Positions 16,285 to 24,541 of a stretch of 58,896 bases of DNA are shown here, piece by piece. The translations under genes were made by a program, and so were the position numbers. The notes beneath the pieces were generated by a model that saw only the letters and a program-made list of their open reading frames with translations, was not told where the DNA came from and ran no database searches. The DNA lies in the NCBI GenBank assembly GCA_028292405.1, contig JAQGMJ010000078.1, positions 1-58,896 of the forward strand. Direction: 5' to 3'. How positions within the stretch are numbered: the first letter of the stretch is position 1; every line of letters starts with the position of its first letter. This DNA comes from Betaproteobacteria bacterium. GTDB lineage: Bacteria > Pseudomonadota > Gammaproteobacteria > Burkholderiales > JAEUOS01.

Positions 16285-17021
16285 GCAAGCTCCACGAACT
16301 ACCGTTTTCCGTACTGCAGTTCTATGCCACGGCGCCCTACCCGTGCAGCTACCTGCCGGGCAAGCTGGCGCGCTCGCAAGTGGCCACGCCCTCGCACCTG
16401 ATCAATGCAGATGTGTATAGCGAACTGGTGCGCGCCGGCTTTCGCCGTTCCGGAATATTTACCTATCGCCCGCATTGCGACGGCTGCCGCGAATGCGTGC
16501 CGGTGCGCGTGCCGGTAGCCAGCTTCGAGCCCACCCGCGCGCAAAGCCGCGCCTACAAGCGCCACGCCGGCCTGCGCCCCACCGTCACCAACCTGGGCTA
16601 CTCGGCGGAGCACTACGCCCTCTATCTCAAGTACCAGGCCAGCCGCCACGCCGGCGGCGGCATGGACCAGGACAGCCGCGACCAGTACGCCCACTTCCTC
16701 CTGCAAAGCCGCATCAACAGCCGCCTGATCGCCTTTCGCGAAAGCGACAGCAACGACGCGCCGCTGAAACTGGTTTCCATCGTCGACATCCTCAACGACG
16801 GCCTTTCCTCGGTCTATACCTTCTTCGAGCCGGACGACCTGAAGACCAGCTACGGCACCTACAGCATCCTGTGGCAGATCGAGCAATGCAAGCGCCTCAA
16901 GCTGCCGTATCTGTATCTGGGTTACTGGATTCGCGGCAGCCGCAAGATGGCCTACAAGGCCAACTTCGCGCCCATCGAAGGCCTGATCGACGGCCTCTGG
17001 CGCCCGGTGTCGAACGACTGA
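16281..17021 (+). CDS. bpt: Aspartate/glutamate leucyltransferase
   Basis: A 246-residue bacterial ATE1-like transferase. It attaches leucine from leucyl-tRNA to proteins that begin with aspartate or glutamate, a second branch of the bacterial N-end rule. Visible family features are FYATAPYPCSYLPG, the cysteine cluster HCDGCRECVPVRV, SRAYKRH and the C-terminal LYLGYWIRGSRKMAYK with FAPIEG. Many databases label this family arginyl-tRNA-protein transferase; the leucyl specificity is established for the Vibrio relative and inferred here. It overlaps aat by four bases. Confidence 0.95.
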   Translation: MSKLHELPFSVLQFYATAPYPCSYLPGKLARSQVATPSHLINADVYSELVRAGFRRSGIFTYRPHCDGCRECVPVRVPVASFEPTRAQSRAYKRHAGLRPTVTNLGYSAEHYALYLKYQASRHAGGGMDQDSRDQYAHFLLQSRINSRLIAFRESDSNDAPLKLVSIVDILNDGLSSVYTFFEPDDLKTSYGTYSILWQIEQCKRLKLPYLYLGYWIRGSRKMAYKANFAPIEGLIDGLWRPVSND

Positions 17022-17034
17022 CGCATGAGATGAA

Positions 17035-17050
17035 CGGCGCCCGCGCGCCG
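17035..17050. terminator. Short hairpin between convergent bpt and DUF1223 genes
   Basis: CGGCGC and GCGCCG (17035-17040 with 17045-17050) around a four-base loop lie just after the bpt stop codon. No U-run follows. A 3'-end role is a guess. Confidence 0.3.
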
Positions 17051-17103
17051 CTCACATCTTCTTCAAACCCGGCTCAAACCTGAGTCAAACCCAAGCCATG
17101 CCC

Positions 17104-17874
17104 TCAAGCCTTGCACACCGGCAAGGCCAGCGCCTGCAACACCTCGCCGCTGCCCACGCGCTGCACCACCGCGCTCACGCCCACGTCCGCCAGCTTCGCG
17201 CCCTTGGGCAACACCAGGTTGCGCGACAACTGCGCCTTGCCAGAAGCATCGAACGCAATCGGCCCGATCCATTCCCGCACTACGTGATCGTGGTGCAGGG
17301 TCACGCCGCTGTTCTCGCCCGCCTTCACCGGCGTCACCAGGTTGCTTTGCGTCAGCGCCAGAAACAGCGCCGCGCCATTGCGGTCCGCCGCGTTCGGCAC
17401 ACTGGCATCCACCTGCGCCGCCAGGCCGTTGCCGCTGGGCACCAGAGCGATATGCAGCCGCGCCTTCGCCGGCACGCCCTTCAGGCGCTCCAGGTCGCGC
17501 TTGATCCCGCCCTCGGACCATTCGCGGTAATCGCGCCCATTGAGCACTACCTGCGGCGTGTAGATCACCCGGCTCTTGCCCCAGGAAGCCACTTCCTTCT
17601 GGCGCGCGCTGTAGGCAGCGCGGCCGAACTCGTCCTTCCAGCCGATGTAGTCCCAGTAGTCGACGTGAAAACCCAGCGGCACCACGGCGTCGCTGGCATG
17701 CGAAACGCCGGAGAGCCACTTGTCAGCCGGCGGGCAGGAACTGCAGCCCTCCGAGGTGTACAACTCCAGAACGGCGGCAGTGCCGGGGCCTGAGGTCTTT
17801 TCGCAAGTGGCGGCGTAGGTAGTGCCGGCGGTGGCAGCGGCCAGGGCCGCGGCGATGAGAAGGGATTTGTGCAT
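17104..17874 (-). CDS. DUF1223 secreted thioredoxin-like protein
   Basis: A 256-residue exported protein. ATG 17874 follows AAGGAGTCACC and starts a signal peptide ending near residue 21 (TYAA); the frame stays open upstream but lacks such a site. The family signature VLELYTSEGCSSCPPADKWL carries a CxxC pair, and HVDYWDYIGWKDEF and IYTPQVVLNGRDY follow, as in DUF1223 proteins. The thioredoxin-like fold and the cysteine pair suggest a periplasmic redox role, but no substrate is known. It is convergent with bpt and divergent from an alpha/beta hydrolase gene across a 250-base gap. Confidence 0.9.
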   Translation of the reverse strand: MHKSLLIAAALAAATAGTTYAATCEKTSGPGTAAVLELYTSEGCSSCPPADKWLSGVSHASDAVVPLGFHVDYWDYIGWKDEFGRAAYSARQKEVASWGKSRVIYTPQVVLNGRDYREWSEGGIKRDLERLKGVPAKARLHIALVPSGNGLAAQVDASVPNAADRNGAALFLALTQSNLVTPVKAGENSGVTLHHDHVVREWIGPIAFDASGKAQLSRNLVLPKGAKLADVGVSAVVQRVGSGEVLQALALPVCKA

Positions 17875-18126
17875 GGTGACTCCTTGTAGCGTGTATACGC
17901 CGGCCAGGCCGCGCCGGATGCCGGAAGTAGACCGCCGCGCCGCGCACCTCGCAATACGCACTTTCCGCACATCCAAAAGCGCCGCCCGCGCGTGTTTCAG
18001 GAATAGTCGCCATGTCTTTTCGCCCATGGCGCGGCCCAAAGTTTGGCCGTAAGATCGCCGCTCGCCCGAAGCCGCCGACGCGCCCGGGCAGCCACAAGCA
18101 CCACCACAAAACACAAGGAGCGAGAC

Positions 18127-19053
18127 ATGCAGCAAACAGCCGCCGAAGCGCCGCTGGTTCAGGGAAGCGAACACTGGGCCCACAAGGGCGACATCAAGCT
18201 TTTTCTCTGGGAGAAAAAGCGCATCCCCGGCACCGAATATCAGGGCACCATCCTGTTCATCCACGGCTCCTCCTGGTGCGGCCAGCCGACCTTCGACCTG
18301 CAGGTGCCCGGCCGCCCGTTCTCCTCAGTGATGGACTGGTTCGCCGCCCGCGGTTTCGACAGCTGGTGCCTGGACGCCGAAGGCTACGGCCGCTCCGACA
18401 AGCACCGCGACATCAACTTCGGCATCGAGAACGGCGCCGACGACATCGCCGCCGCCAGCGACTACATCCTCAAGCACGACGGCGTGAAGCAACTGCTGCT
18501 CTACGGCGTCTCCGCCGGCGCGCTCAAATGCGCCATGTTCACCGAGAAGTTTCCCGGGCGCGTCGCCCGCCTGGCACTCGACGCCTTCGTGTGGACCGGT
18601 GAAGGCAGCCCCACCCTGGTGGAGCGCCGCAAGACCATCCCGCAACTGCAAGCCGTGAACCGCCGCCCGTTTACCCGCGCGGTAATCCAGGCGGTGTTCG
18701 ACCGCGACCTGCCCGGCGCCGCCGAGCCGGCGATGATCGAAGCCTTCGCCCAGGCCTCGCTGGCGCTGGACAGCAGCGTGCCCACCGGCACCTACCTCGA
18801 CATGTGCACCAAGCTGCCGATGGTCGACCCGGCGCGCATCAAGGTGCCCACCATCATCATGCGCGGCCAGCACGACGGCATCGCCGGCATCGACGACCTG
18901 ATCGAATTCTTCCGCCGCCTGCCGCACCCGGACAAGCACTTCGCCCACATGCAGGGCGTGACCCACGCCAGCTTCCAGCAGACCAACTACCTGATGGTCT
19001 ACGACATCCTGCATGCGTTCTTCCACCAGCCCGCGCCGATTTTCCGCGGCTAA
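18127..19053 (+). CDS. Alpha/beta-hydrolase fold protein
   Basis: A 308-residue hydrolase with no signal peptide. ATG 18127 is chosen because AAGGAGCGAGAC precedes it. The oxyanion-hole strand TILFIHGSSWCG, the nucleophile elbow YGVSAGALK (Ser), the acid region TIIMRGQHDGIAG and the late histidine in QGVTHASFQQ give a full catalytic triad. Substrate unknown. A Bug receptor gene begins 70 bases downstream on the same strand, so this may be a two-gene uptake-and-hydrolysis unit for an ester or amide. Confidence 0.87.
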   Translation: MQQTAAEAPLVQGSEHWAHKGDIKLFLWEKKRIPGTEYQGTILFIHGSSWCGQPTFDLQVPGRPFSSVMDWFAARGFDSWCLDAEGYGRSDKHRDINFGIENGADDIAAASDYILKHDGVKQLLLYGVSAGALKCAMFTEKFPGRVARLALDAFVWTGEGSPTLVERRKTIPQLQAVNRRPFTRAVIQAVFDRDLPGAAEPAMIEAFAQASLALDSSVPTGTYLDMCTKLPMVDPARIKVPTIIMRGQHDGIAGIDDLIEFFRRLPHPDKHFAHMQGVTHASFQQTNYLMVYDILHAFFHQPAPIFRG

Positions 19054-19123
19054 GGGCAACACCGCAGCACCCCCGCGCCGCCAGAGCGCGGGGCAAATAT
19101 AAATGCCCATGGGCGGAGACAAA

Positions 19124-20098
19124 ATGCATTTGACCAAGCACCTCATTGCGTGCCTGCTGGGCGCGGCAGCCCTGCTGCCCGCCTGCGCGGCGGCGCAGGA
19201 AAACTACCCGAGCCGGGCGATCCGCCTGGTGGTCGGCTTCCAGCCCGGCAGTGCGTCCGATGTCGGCGCGCGCATCAGCGCGCAAAAGATCAGCCAGATC
19301 TTAAGCCAGAGCGTCATCGTCGACAACCGCCCGGGCGCCAGCAGCAACATCGCCGCCAAGGCCGTCGCCACCGCCCAGCCGGACGGCTACACCCTGTTCT
19401 TTTGCACCGTCGCCAATGTCATCAACACCGCCGCCAAGGGCGCCGCAGTAGTCGACATCGCCAAAGAGATGGGCTCGGTCGGCATGATAGGCGCGGTGCC
19501 GAACCTCCTGGTGCTCAACCCGTCGCTTAACGTCGACACCCTCCCCGCCTTCATCGCCCTGCTCAAATCCAAGCCCGGGCAGATTCCCTACGCCACCGCC
19601 GGCACCGGCACCGCCCTGCACATGGCCGCCGAATTGTTCTCCATGATGGCCGGGGTAAAAATGCTTCACGTGCCCTACCAGGGCAGCGCCGCCGCCGTCA
19701 CTGATTTGCTCGGCGGCCAGACCCAGGTGATGTTCGCCCCCACCTCCACCGTGCTGCCCTATGTGCGCGCCGGCAAGCTCAAGGCCCTCGCTTCCACCGG
19801 CGCGCGCCGCACCGCCTCCGCGCCCGAGTTGCCGACCATCGACGAGCTCGGCCTGAAAGGCTTCGAATCCACCGTCTGGTACGGCATCACCGCTCCGCCG
19901 GGCCTGCCGCCCAAGGTGACTTCCACGCTGGAGGCCGCGATGCAGGCCACCGTCGCCGCATCCGACGTGCAGGCGCAGTTCAAGGCCCAGGGCATCGAAG
20001 GCAACTACCTGAACGCGAAGGACTTCAACGCCTACATCCGCAGCGAAACCGAAAAGTGGGGCAAGGTGATCCAGGTCTCCGGCATCAAGCTGGAATAA
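19124..20098 (+). CDS. Bug/TctC periplasmic solute receptor
   Basis: A 324-residue receptor. ATG 19124 is preceded by GCGGAGACAAA; the frame can be read from 19103 but that start lacks a ribosome site. The signal peptide ends near residue 24 (CAAA), followed by IRLVVGFQPGSASDVGAR, VDNRPGASSNIAAKAVA, DGYTLFFC and HVPYQGSAAAVTDLLGG. The usual VPYPPGG segment is altered to VGFQPGS, so the ligand pocket may differ from the other six Bug proteins in the window. It follows the alpha/beta hydrolase gene. No tctAB genes are nearby. Confidence 0.93.
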   Translation: MHLTKHLIACLLGAAALLPACAAAQENYPSRAIRLVVGFQPGSASDVGARISAQKISQILSQSVIVDNRPGASSNIAAKAVATAQPDGYTLFFCTVANVINTAAKGAAVVDIAKEMGSVGMIGAVPNLLVLNPSLNVDTLPAFIALLKSKPGQIPYATAGTGTALHMAAELFSMMAGVKMLHVPYQGSAAAVTDLLGGQTQVMFAPTSTVLPYVRAGKLKALASTGARRTASAPELPTIDELGLKGFESTVWYGITAPPGLPPKVTSTLEAAMQATVAASDVQAQFKAQGIEGNYLNAKDFNAYIRSETEKWGKVIQVSGIKLE

Positions 20099-20257
20099 GC
20101 GGCTGAAAAACAGCCCGGCGCCTATGCAGCAGATGAAAAGGTGTTCATGCGCGCGACGGGACAGCCGCCCGCCCGATTGAGCGCTTATCATTGAGGACTG
20201 GCGCAGCAGTCACGGCAAACAGTCATGGCGGGACCCGGGGCGTAACGGATAAGCAAC

Positions 20258-20854
20258 ATGGCACAGGTGGAACAGGCAGTCATCCCGGAAGACGAATTGG
20301 CAAGTGAGTTGGCACCCGCACCTTTCGCCGACGTGGTGTGGCTGTTCGTCCGCATCGGCCTCACCAGTTTCGGCGGCGGCCTTTCCGCCTGGCTATACCG
20401 CGAAGTGGTCGGTGCTCGCCGCTGGATGAAGGACGAAGATTTTCTCGGCGCCCTCACCATGAGCCAGGTGCTGCCCGGCGCCAACGTCATCAACCTGTCG
20501 ATCTACGTCGGCCACCGCCTGCACGGCGGCGTCGGCGCCGCCGCCGCGCTGGCCGCCCTGCTGCTGCCGCCGATGGTGGTGGTGATTTTCATCGCCATGC
20601 TGTTCCAGCACGTCGGCAACGTGCCCTGGCTGCACAACTTTCTCGAAGGCATCGCCGCCGCCGCCATGGGCATGACCATCGCCATGGGCCTGCGCAGCGG
20701 GCGCCGCGCGCTGGCCAACGGCCGCTGGTCGTTCGGCGTCATCGCCGCGGTGTTCGTCGCCATCGGCGTGCTGCGCTGGCCGCTGGTGCCGGTGGTGCTG
20801 GTGCTGACTGCCATCGCCCTCGTCTTCGCGCGTAAAAAGCGGACCATCGAATGA
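20258..20854 (+). CDS. Chromate transporter, first half (short CHR protein)
   Basis: A 198-residue membrane protein of the chromate ion transporter family. The CHR motif appears near the N-terminus (LTSFGGGLSAWLYREVV, RRWMKDEDFLGALTMSQVLPGANVINLSIYVG), followed by four or five hydrophobic stretches. Canonical ChrA carries two such domains in one chain; here the second is encoded by the next gene, which overlaps by four bases. Paired short CHR proteins are thought to assemble into one efflux unit. Chromate as substrate is the family annotation and unproven for short forms. Confidence 0.88.
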   Translation: MAQVEQAVIPEDELASELAPAPFADVVWLFVRIGLTSFGGGLSAWLYREVVGARRWMKDEDFLGALTMSQVLPGANVINLSIYVGHRLHGGVGAAAALAALLLPPMVVVIFIAMLFQHVGNVPWLHNFLEGIAAAAMGMTIAMGLRSGRRALANGRWSFGVIAAVFVAIGVLRWPLVPVVLVLTAIALVFARKKRTIE

Positions 20855-21396
20855 ACGAATCGCGCATCACCCTCTACCTGCAGTTGATCGGCGTATTTGC
20901 CCCGCTCTCCCTGCTTTCCTTCGGCGGCGGCCAGAGCATCATCGCCGACATCCACAAGCAAAGCGTGGACGTGTTCCACTGGGTCACGCAAGCGCAATTC
21001 GTCGACCTGTTTGCCATTTCGCGCGCCGCCCCCGGCCCCGGCGCGCTGTTCACCACGCTGATCGGCTGGCATGTAGGCGGCTGGATGGGCGCGCTGGTGG
21101 CGTCCCTCTCGCTCTTCGTGCCCTCCTCCATCCTCGCCTACGCGGTGGCGCGCATGTGGAACCGCCACGGCGACAAGCCCTGGTTCTCGCAGATCCAGCG
21201 CGCGCTGATTCCGCTCGCCTGCGGGCTGATCCTCGCCGGCGCCTACGCCGTGCTTAGCTCTTCCTCCGGCGGCATCTCGATCTGGGTGATCGCCCTGGTG
21301 GCGGCAGCGTTGTTCATGAAGTTCGACAAGATCAACCCGCTGCCGACACTGTTCGTCGCCGGCGTGGTGCAGGCGCTGGTGCGGGCCTGGCTCTGA
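20851..21396 (+). CDS. Chromate transporter, second half (short CHR protein)
   Basis: A 181-residue partner of the preceding CHR protein. Its motif reads LLSFGGGQSIIADIHKQSV and FVDLFAISRAAPGPGALFTTLIGWHVGG, followed by further membrane segments. The ATGA overlap with the upstream gene means translational coupling. The AAPGPG loop is the second-domain equivalent of the first protein's LPGAN loop. A small secreted protein gene starts six bases after the stop codon. Confidence 0.87.
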   Translation: MNESRITLYLQLIGVFAPLSLLSFGGGQSIIADIHKQSVDVFHWVTQAQFVDLFAISRAAPGPGALFTTLIGWHVGGWMGALVASLSLFVPSSILAYAVARMWNRHGDKPWFSQIQRALIPLACGLILAGAYAVLSSSSGGISIWVIALVAAALFMKFDKINPLPTLFVAGVVQALVRAWL

Positions 21397-21401
21397 AGCC
21401 C

Positions 21402-21800
21402 GTGTTGAACATACGCCTGCGCCACTGGCTTGCTGTTGCCCTGCTCTGCCTGCCCGGCCTCGCCTGCGCCCTGCAGTGTACCGAGAGCGACCGCAAGGGC
21501 AACCGTTCCATCGCCAGTATGAACGTGGACAAAGCGGGCGCCGTGCAGTCCTTCCGCTGGTCGATGCGCACGCCCGACGGCGCGAGTTGCGAATTCGACT
21601 CCGCCGACTTCTCCCCGGTGCCGCGCAAAAGCGGCACGGAGTTCAAGTCCCCAAAGGGCTGCCGCCTGTTCGTCTGGCGCCAGGGCAATTCGGTGGTGCT
21701 CGCACCGAACGCCTGCGAGGCCCACTGCAGCGGCCCCGAAGCGCACGACTACCTGTGGCCGATGGTGTTCAACCGGCGCGGCAAGGGCTGCGGCAAGTAG
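21402..21800 (+). CDS. Small secreted cysteine-containing protein
   Basis: A 132-residue protein I do not recognise. GTG 21402 opens a frame with an N-terminal hydrophobic signal (HWLAVALLCLPGLACA) ending near residue 23. The mature part contains six or so cysteines (LQCTESD, SCEFDS, GCRLFVW, ACEAHCSG, GCGK), consistent with disulfides in the periplasm. It begins six bases after the second CHR gene and is probably in that operon, so a periplasmic accessory role is possible. Codon use resembles its neighbours. The exact start (GTG 21402 or TTG 21405) is uncertain. Confidence 0.65.
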   Translation: MLNIRLRHWLAVALLCLPGLACALQCTESDRKGNRSIASMNVDKAGAVQSFRWSMRTPDGASCEFDSADFSPVPRKSGTEFKSPKGCRLFVWRQGNSVVLAPNACEAHCSGPEAHDYLWPMVFNRRGKGCGK

Positions 21801-22341
21801 CGGAGCCGATTCAGTATCGGTGCTGCGCATTGGCCTCCGCCGCCACTCAAATGACGGCAGCGCATATCTGAGCAAATCAACCACACTTAGTTGCCCGATT
21901 CCGGTATGTTAGTAACCATCATGCATCGCGGCCTGGTGCAGGGTCCGCAAGCCCATGCCTCATCGTTGGCAAGCTGTTGCGCTGAAATTGCCTGCGCCGC
22001 GCTATGTCGGCGCACACACCGGGCCACCACATTTGTTGTAACCACAGCCGGGCCGCCGAAAGCCCTGCCGATTTTTTCCTGTTCTCGCCCGCCGTGCCAG
22101 GCGACCACGTTTGTGTTGAAAGCAGTTACCGCAGCTAAAAAAAACGAAAAAAGAACCGCGATTTACCGTGGTTTGCCGCACTGCCGCACGCTAAAACAGC
22201 AAAAAATCTCAGGTTTTCTCAGGGTGCGCCGTCCGGTTACGACAGATGTGTTGAGGCGCCCGCCACGCTGCCGGCACGGAGGCTCAAGTAAACTACCGGG
22301 CCACGCATTTCCTTGACCCATAAAGACAAACGAGGCAATCC
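21801..22341. other. Gene-free interval
   Basis: About 540 bases between the small secreted protein and the dehydrogenase gene. It is more AT-rich than its surroundings, with A-runs near 22138-22153 and 22201-22207 and an imperfect hairpin (AACCGCG / CGTGGTT) around 22155-22175. An open frame at 21891-22316 has no ribosome site and unusual composition, so I do not call it. No clear promoter was found. Confidence 0.5.
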
Positions 22342-23238
22342 ATGAGCAAGCAATACGAATCCACCCCCGCGCGCAAGACTGCCTTCCTCGGCTTGGGCGT
22401 GATGGGCTATCCGATGGCCGGGCACCTGAAGCAGGCCGGCCACAGCGTGACGGTGTACAACCGCACCACCGCCAAGTCGGCGGACTGGGCAAAAAAATTC
22501 GGTGGGACGTCGGCAGCGACCCCGCGCGAAGCGGCGAAGGATTGCGACGTGGTCGCCTGCTGCGTCGGCAACGACGATGATCTGCGCTCCGTTGTGCTTG
22601 GCGAAAACGGCGCCTTCGCCGGAATGAAAAAGGGCGCGATTTTCATCGACCACACCACCGCCTCGGCCAACGTCGCGCGCGAGCTGGCGGCGGAAGCGCA
22701 AAAGTTCGGCCTGCGTTTCATCGATGCGCCCGTCAGCGGCGGCCAGGCCGGCGCGGAAAACGGCATGCTCACCGTGATGTGCGGTGGCGAGCAAGCGACC
22801 TTCGACGAAGTGCAACCGGTGGCGATGGCCTATGCGCGCGCTGTCACGCTGGTGGGCGAAGCCGGCGCGGGCCAGCTTGCGAAGATGGTGAACCAGATCT
22901 GCATCGGCGGCCTGGTGCAGGGCCTGTCGGAGGCGATCAACTTCGGCATGGTCGCGGGCCTGGACATGAAGCTGGTGCTGGACGTCATTTCCAAGGGCGC
23001 CGCCACCTCCTGGCAAATGGAAAACCGCGGCAAGACCATGGTGGACAACAAGTTCGACTTCGGCTTCGCGGTGGACTGGATGCGCAAGGACCTCGGACTG
23101 TGCCTGGACGAAGCCAAGCGCAACGGCGCCCCCCTGCCGGTCACCGCGCTGGTCGACCAGTTCTACGGCGATGTGCAGCAGATGGGCGGCAAGCGCAACG
23201 ACACCTCCAGCCTGATCCGCCGCCTGCGCAAGGCATAG
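22342..23238 (+). CDS. 3-hydroxyisobutyrate dehydrogenase-family oxidoreductase
   Basis: A 298-residue NAD(P)-dependent beta-hydroxyacid dehydrogenase. The Rossmann loop is FLGLGVMGYPMAGHL, with YNRT following. The substrate-binding signature FIDAPVSGGQAGAENG and the catalytic lysine in GQLAKMVNQI are present, and length is typical. Relatives reduce tartronate semialdehyde (GarR) or oxidise 3-hydroxyisobutyrate; the sequence does not decide. It is followed by an enolase-superfamily enzyme and a Bug receptor, which together look like a small sugar-acid or hydroxyacid catabolic unit. Confidence 0.9.
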   Translation: MSKQYESTPARKTAFLGLGVMGYPMAGHLKQAGHSVTVYNRTTAKSADWAKKFGGTSAATPREAAKDCDVVACCVGNDDDLRSVVLGENGAFAGMKKGAIFIDHTTASANVARELAAEAQKFGLRFIDAPVSGGQAGAENGMLTVMCGGEQATFDEVQPVAMAYARAVTLVGEAGAGQLAKMVNQICIGGLVQGLSEAINFGMVAGLDMKLVLDVISKGAATSWQMENRGKTMVDNKFDFGFAVDWMRKDLGLCLDEAKRNGAPLPVTALVDQFYGDVQQMGGKRNDTSSLIRRLRKA

Positions 23239-23239
23239 A

Positions 23240-23268
23240 GGGTTACGGGTTAAGGGTTACAAGGTTAC
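23240..23268 (+). repeat. Heptamer direct repeats
   Basis: GGGTTAC, GGGTTAA and GGGTTAC run head to tail from 23240 to 23260, followed by AAGGTTAC. CCCACGA then appears twice (23274-23280 and 23284-23290). The tract lies in the roughly 100-base gap after the dehydrogenase stop codon. No function is evident. Confidence 0.5.
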
Positions 23269-23335
23269 GAAAACCCACGACAGCCCACGATAGCCTCACG
23301 CATCCGCCCCACCGTCACCCACGTAAAGAAAACTC

Positions 23336-24490
23336 ATGGCTTCCTCCGACCTGAAAATTGTAGACATCAAGGCTTACCCCACCTCCTTCCCGCTGGCTGC
23401 CGACAGCAACGTGCGTCTGGGCATCGGCCGCGCGGTGAAAAAGGACGCCGTGGTGGTGAAGGTCACCACCGCCGGCGGCCTGATCGGCTGGGGCGAGTCG
23501 CATCACGCGCGCGCCCCCTCCACCATCGCCAAGCTGCTGGAGACCACGCTGAAAATGCTGGTGGTGGGTGAAGACGCCAGCAATGTGCAGGGCATCTGGC
23601 AAAAAATCTACGTCAAACAACTCGGCAGCCACGGCATGGGCGCCGGCACTTCGATGGCGATGAGCGGCCTGGACATGGCGCTGTGGGACATTCGCGGCAA
23701 GGCGGTGGGCTGGCCGCTGTACAAGCTGCTGGGCGGCACCAGCAAGCCGATTCCCGCTTACGCCGGCGGCATCTCGCTGGGCTTCCAGGACCCGGCCGCG
23801 CTGGTGGAAGAAGCCCGCGCGCATCTGGCCGTCGGCTACAAGGCATTGAAGCTGCGCCTGGGCGACAACCCGAAGGACGACCTGGCGCGCGTCGCCGCTA
23901 TCCGCAAGGCGTTTGGTGATGACCTGATCATCCTGTCGGACGCCAACACCGGCTACAGCGTCGCCGACGCGCGCGCGGTGATGCCGGGCCTGGACGCCAG
24001 CAACGTGGCGTGGCTGGAAGAACCCTTCCCCGCGCACGACTACCGCTCCTATGCAGAAGCCAAGAGCTTCGGCCGCGTGCCGCTGGCGGCGGGCGAGAAC
24101 CACTACACCCGCTTCGAGTTCTCGCGCCTGATCGAGGAAAAGGCCGTGACCATTTTGCAGCCGGACCTGTCGAAGACCGGCGGCATCACCGAGTTCATGA
24201 AAATCGCCGCCATGGCCTCGGCCTACAAGCTGCCGGTGCACCCGCATTCGTCGATGACGGGCCTCAACTTCGCCGCCTCCATCCACGTGCTGGCTTCACT
24301 CGACCACCCCGGCTATTTCGAGGGCGACGTGTCGAAGAACAATTTGTTCCGCGACGTGATGGTGAGCACGCCCTACAAGGTGGATGCCAACGGCTGCGTG
24401 CGCCCGCTCGAAGGCCCGGGCCTGGGCCTGGAAGTGGACGAGGACTTTCTCATCAAGCACCCGGTGATTGAAGGCCCGAGCTACGTATAG
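23336..24490 (+). CDS. Mandelate racemase/muconate lactonizing enzyme family protein
   Basis: A 384-residue enolase-superfamily enzyme. Metal ligands are visible as D202 (SDANTG), E228 or E229 (WLEEPF) and E254 (AAGENH). The second-barrel base is H302 or H304 in VHPHSS, with D277 nearby. The usual KxK pair reads K172-L-R174, so the second lysine is replaced by arginine. This would leave a single general base on that face and argues for a dehydratase or epimerase of restricted specificity rather than a racemase. It is flanked by a hydroxyacid dehydrogenase and a Bug receptor. Sugar-acid dehydration is my best guess. Confidence 0.9.
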   Translation: MASSDLKIVDIKAYPTSFPLAADSNVRLGIGRAVKKDAVVVKVTTAGGLIGWGESHHARAPSTIAKLLETTLKMLVVGEDASNVQGIWQKIYVKQLGSHGMGAGTSMAMSGLDMALWDIRGKAVGWPLYKLLGGTSKPIPAYAGGISLGFQDPAALVEEARAHLAVGYKALKLRLGDNPKDDLARVAAIRKAFGDDLIILSDANTGYSVADARAVMPGLDASNVAWLEEPFPAHDYRSYAEAKSFGRVPLAAGENHYTRFEFSRLIEEKAVTILQPDLSKTGGITEFMKIAAMASAYKLPVHPHSSMTGLNFAASIHVLASLDHPGYFEGDVSKNNLFRDVMVSTPYKVDANGCVRPLEGPGLGLEVDEDFLIKHPVIEGPSYV

Positions 24491-24541
24491 GCATTCGCGT
24501 TTACCCGTTTCACACTACAACCAAAACCACAGAGACAAACC

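Noticed and set aside
21891..22316. Possible 141-codon gene in the gap before the dehydrogenase
   Set aside because: No ribosome site, irregular codon use, no known motif, and it ends inside the leader of the next gene.
23240..23268. Telomere-like or integration repeat
   Set aside because: Only three to four short units, with no integrase or attachment site nearby.
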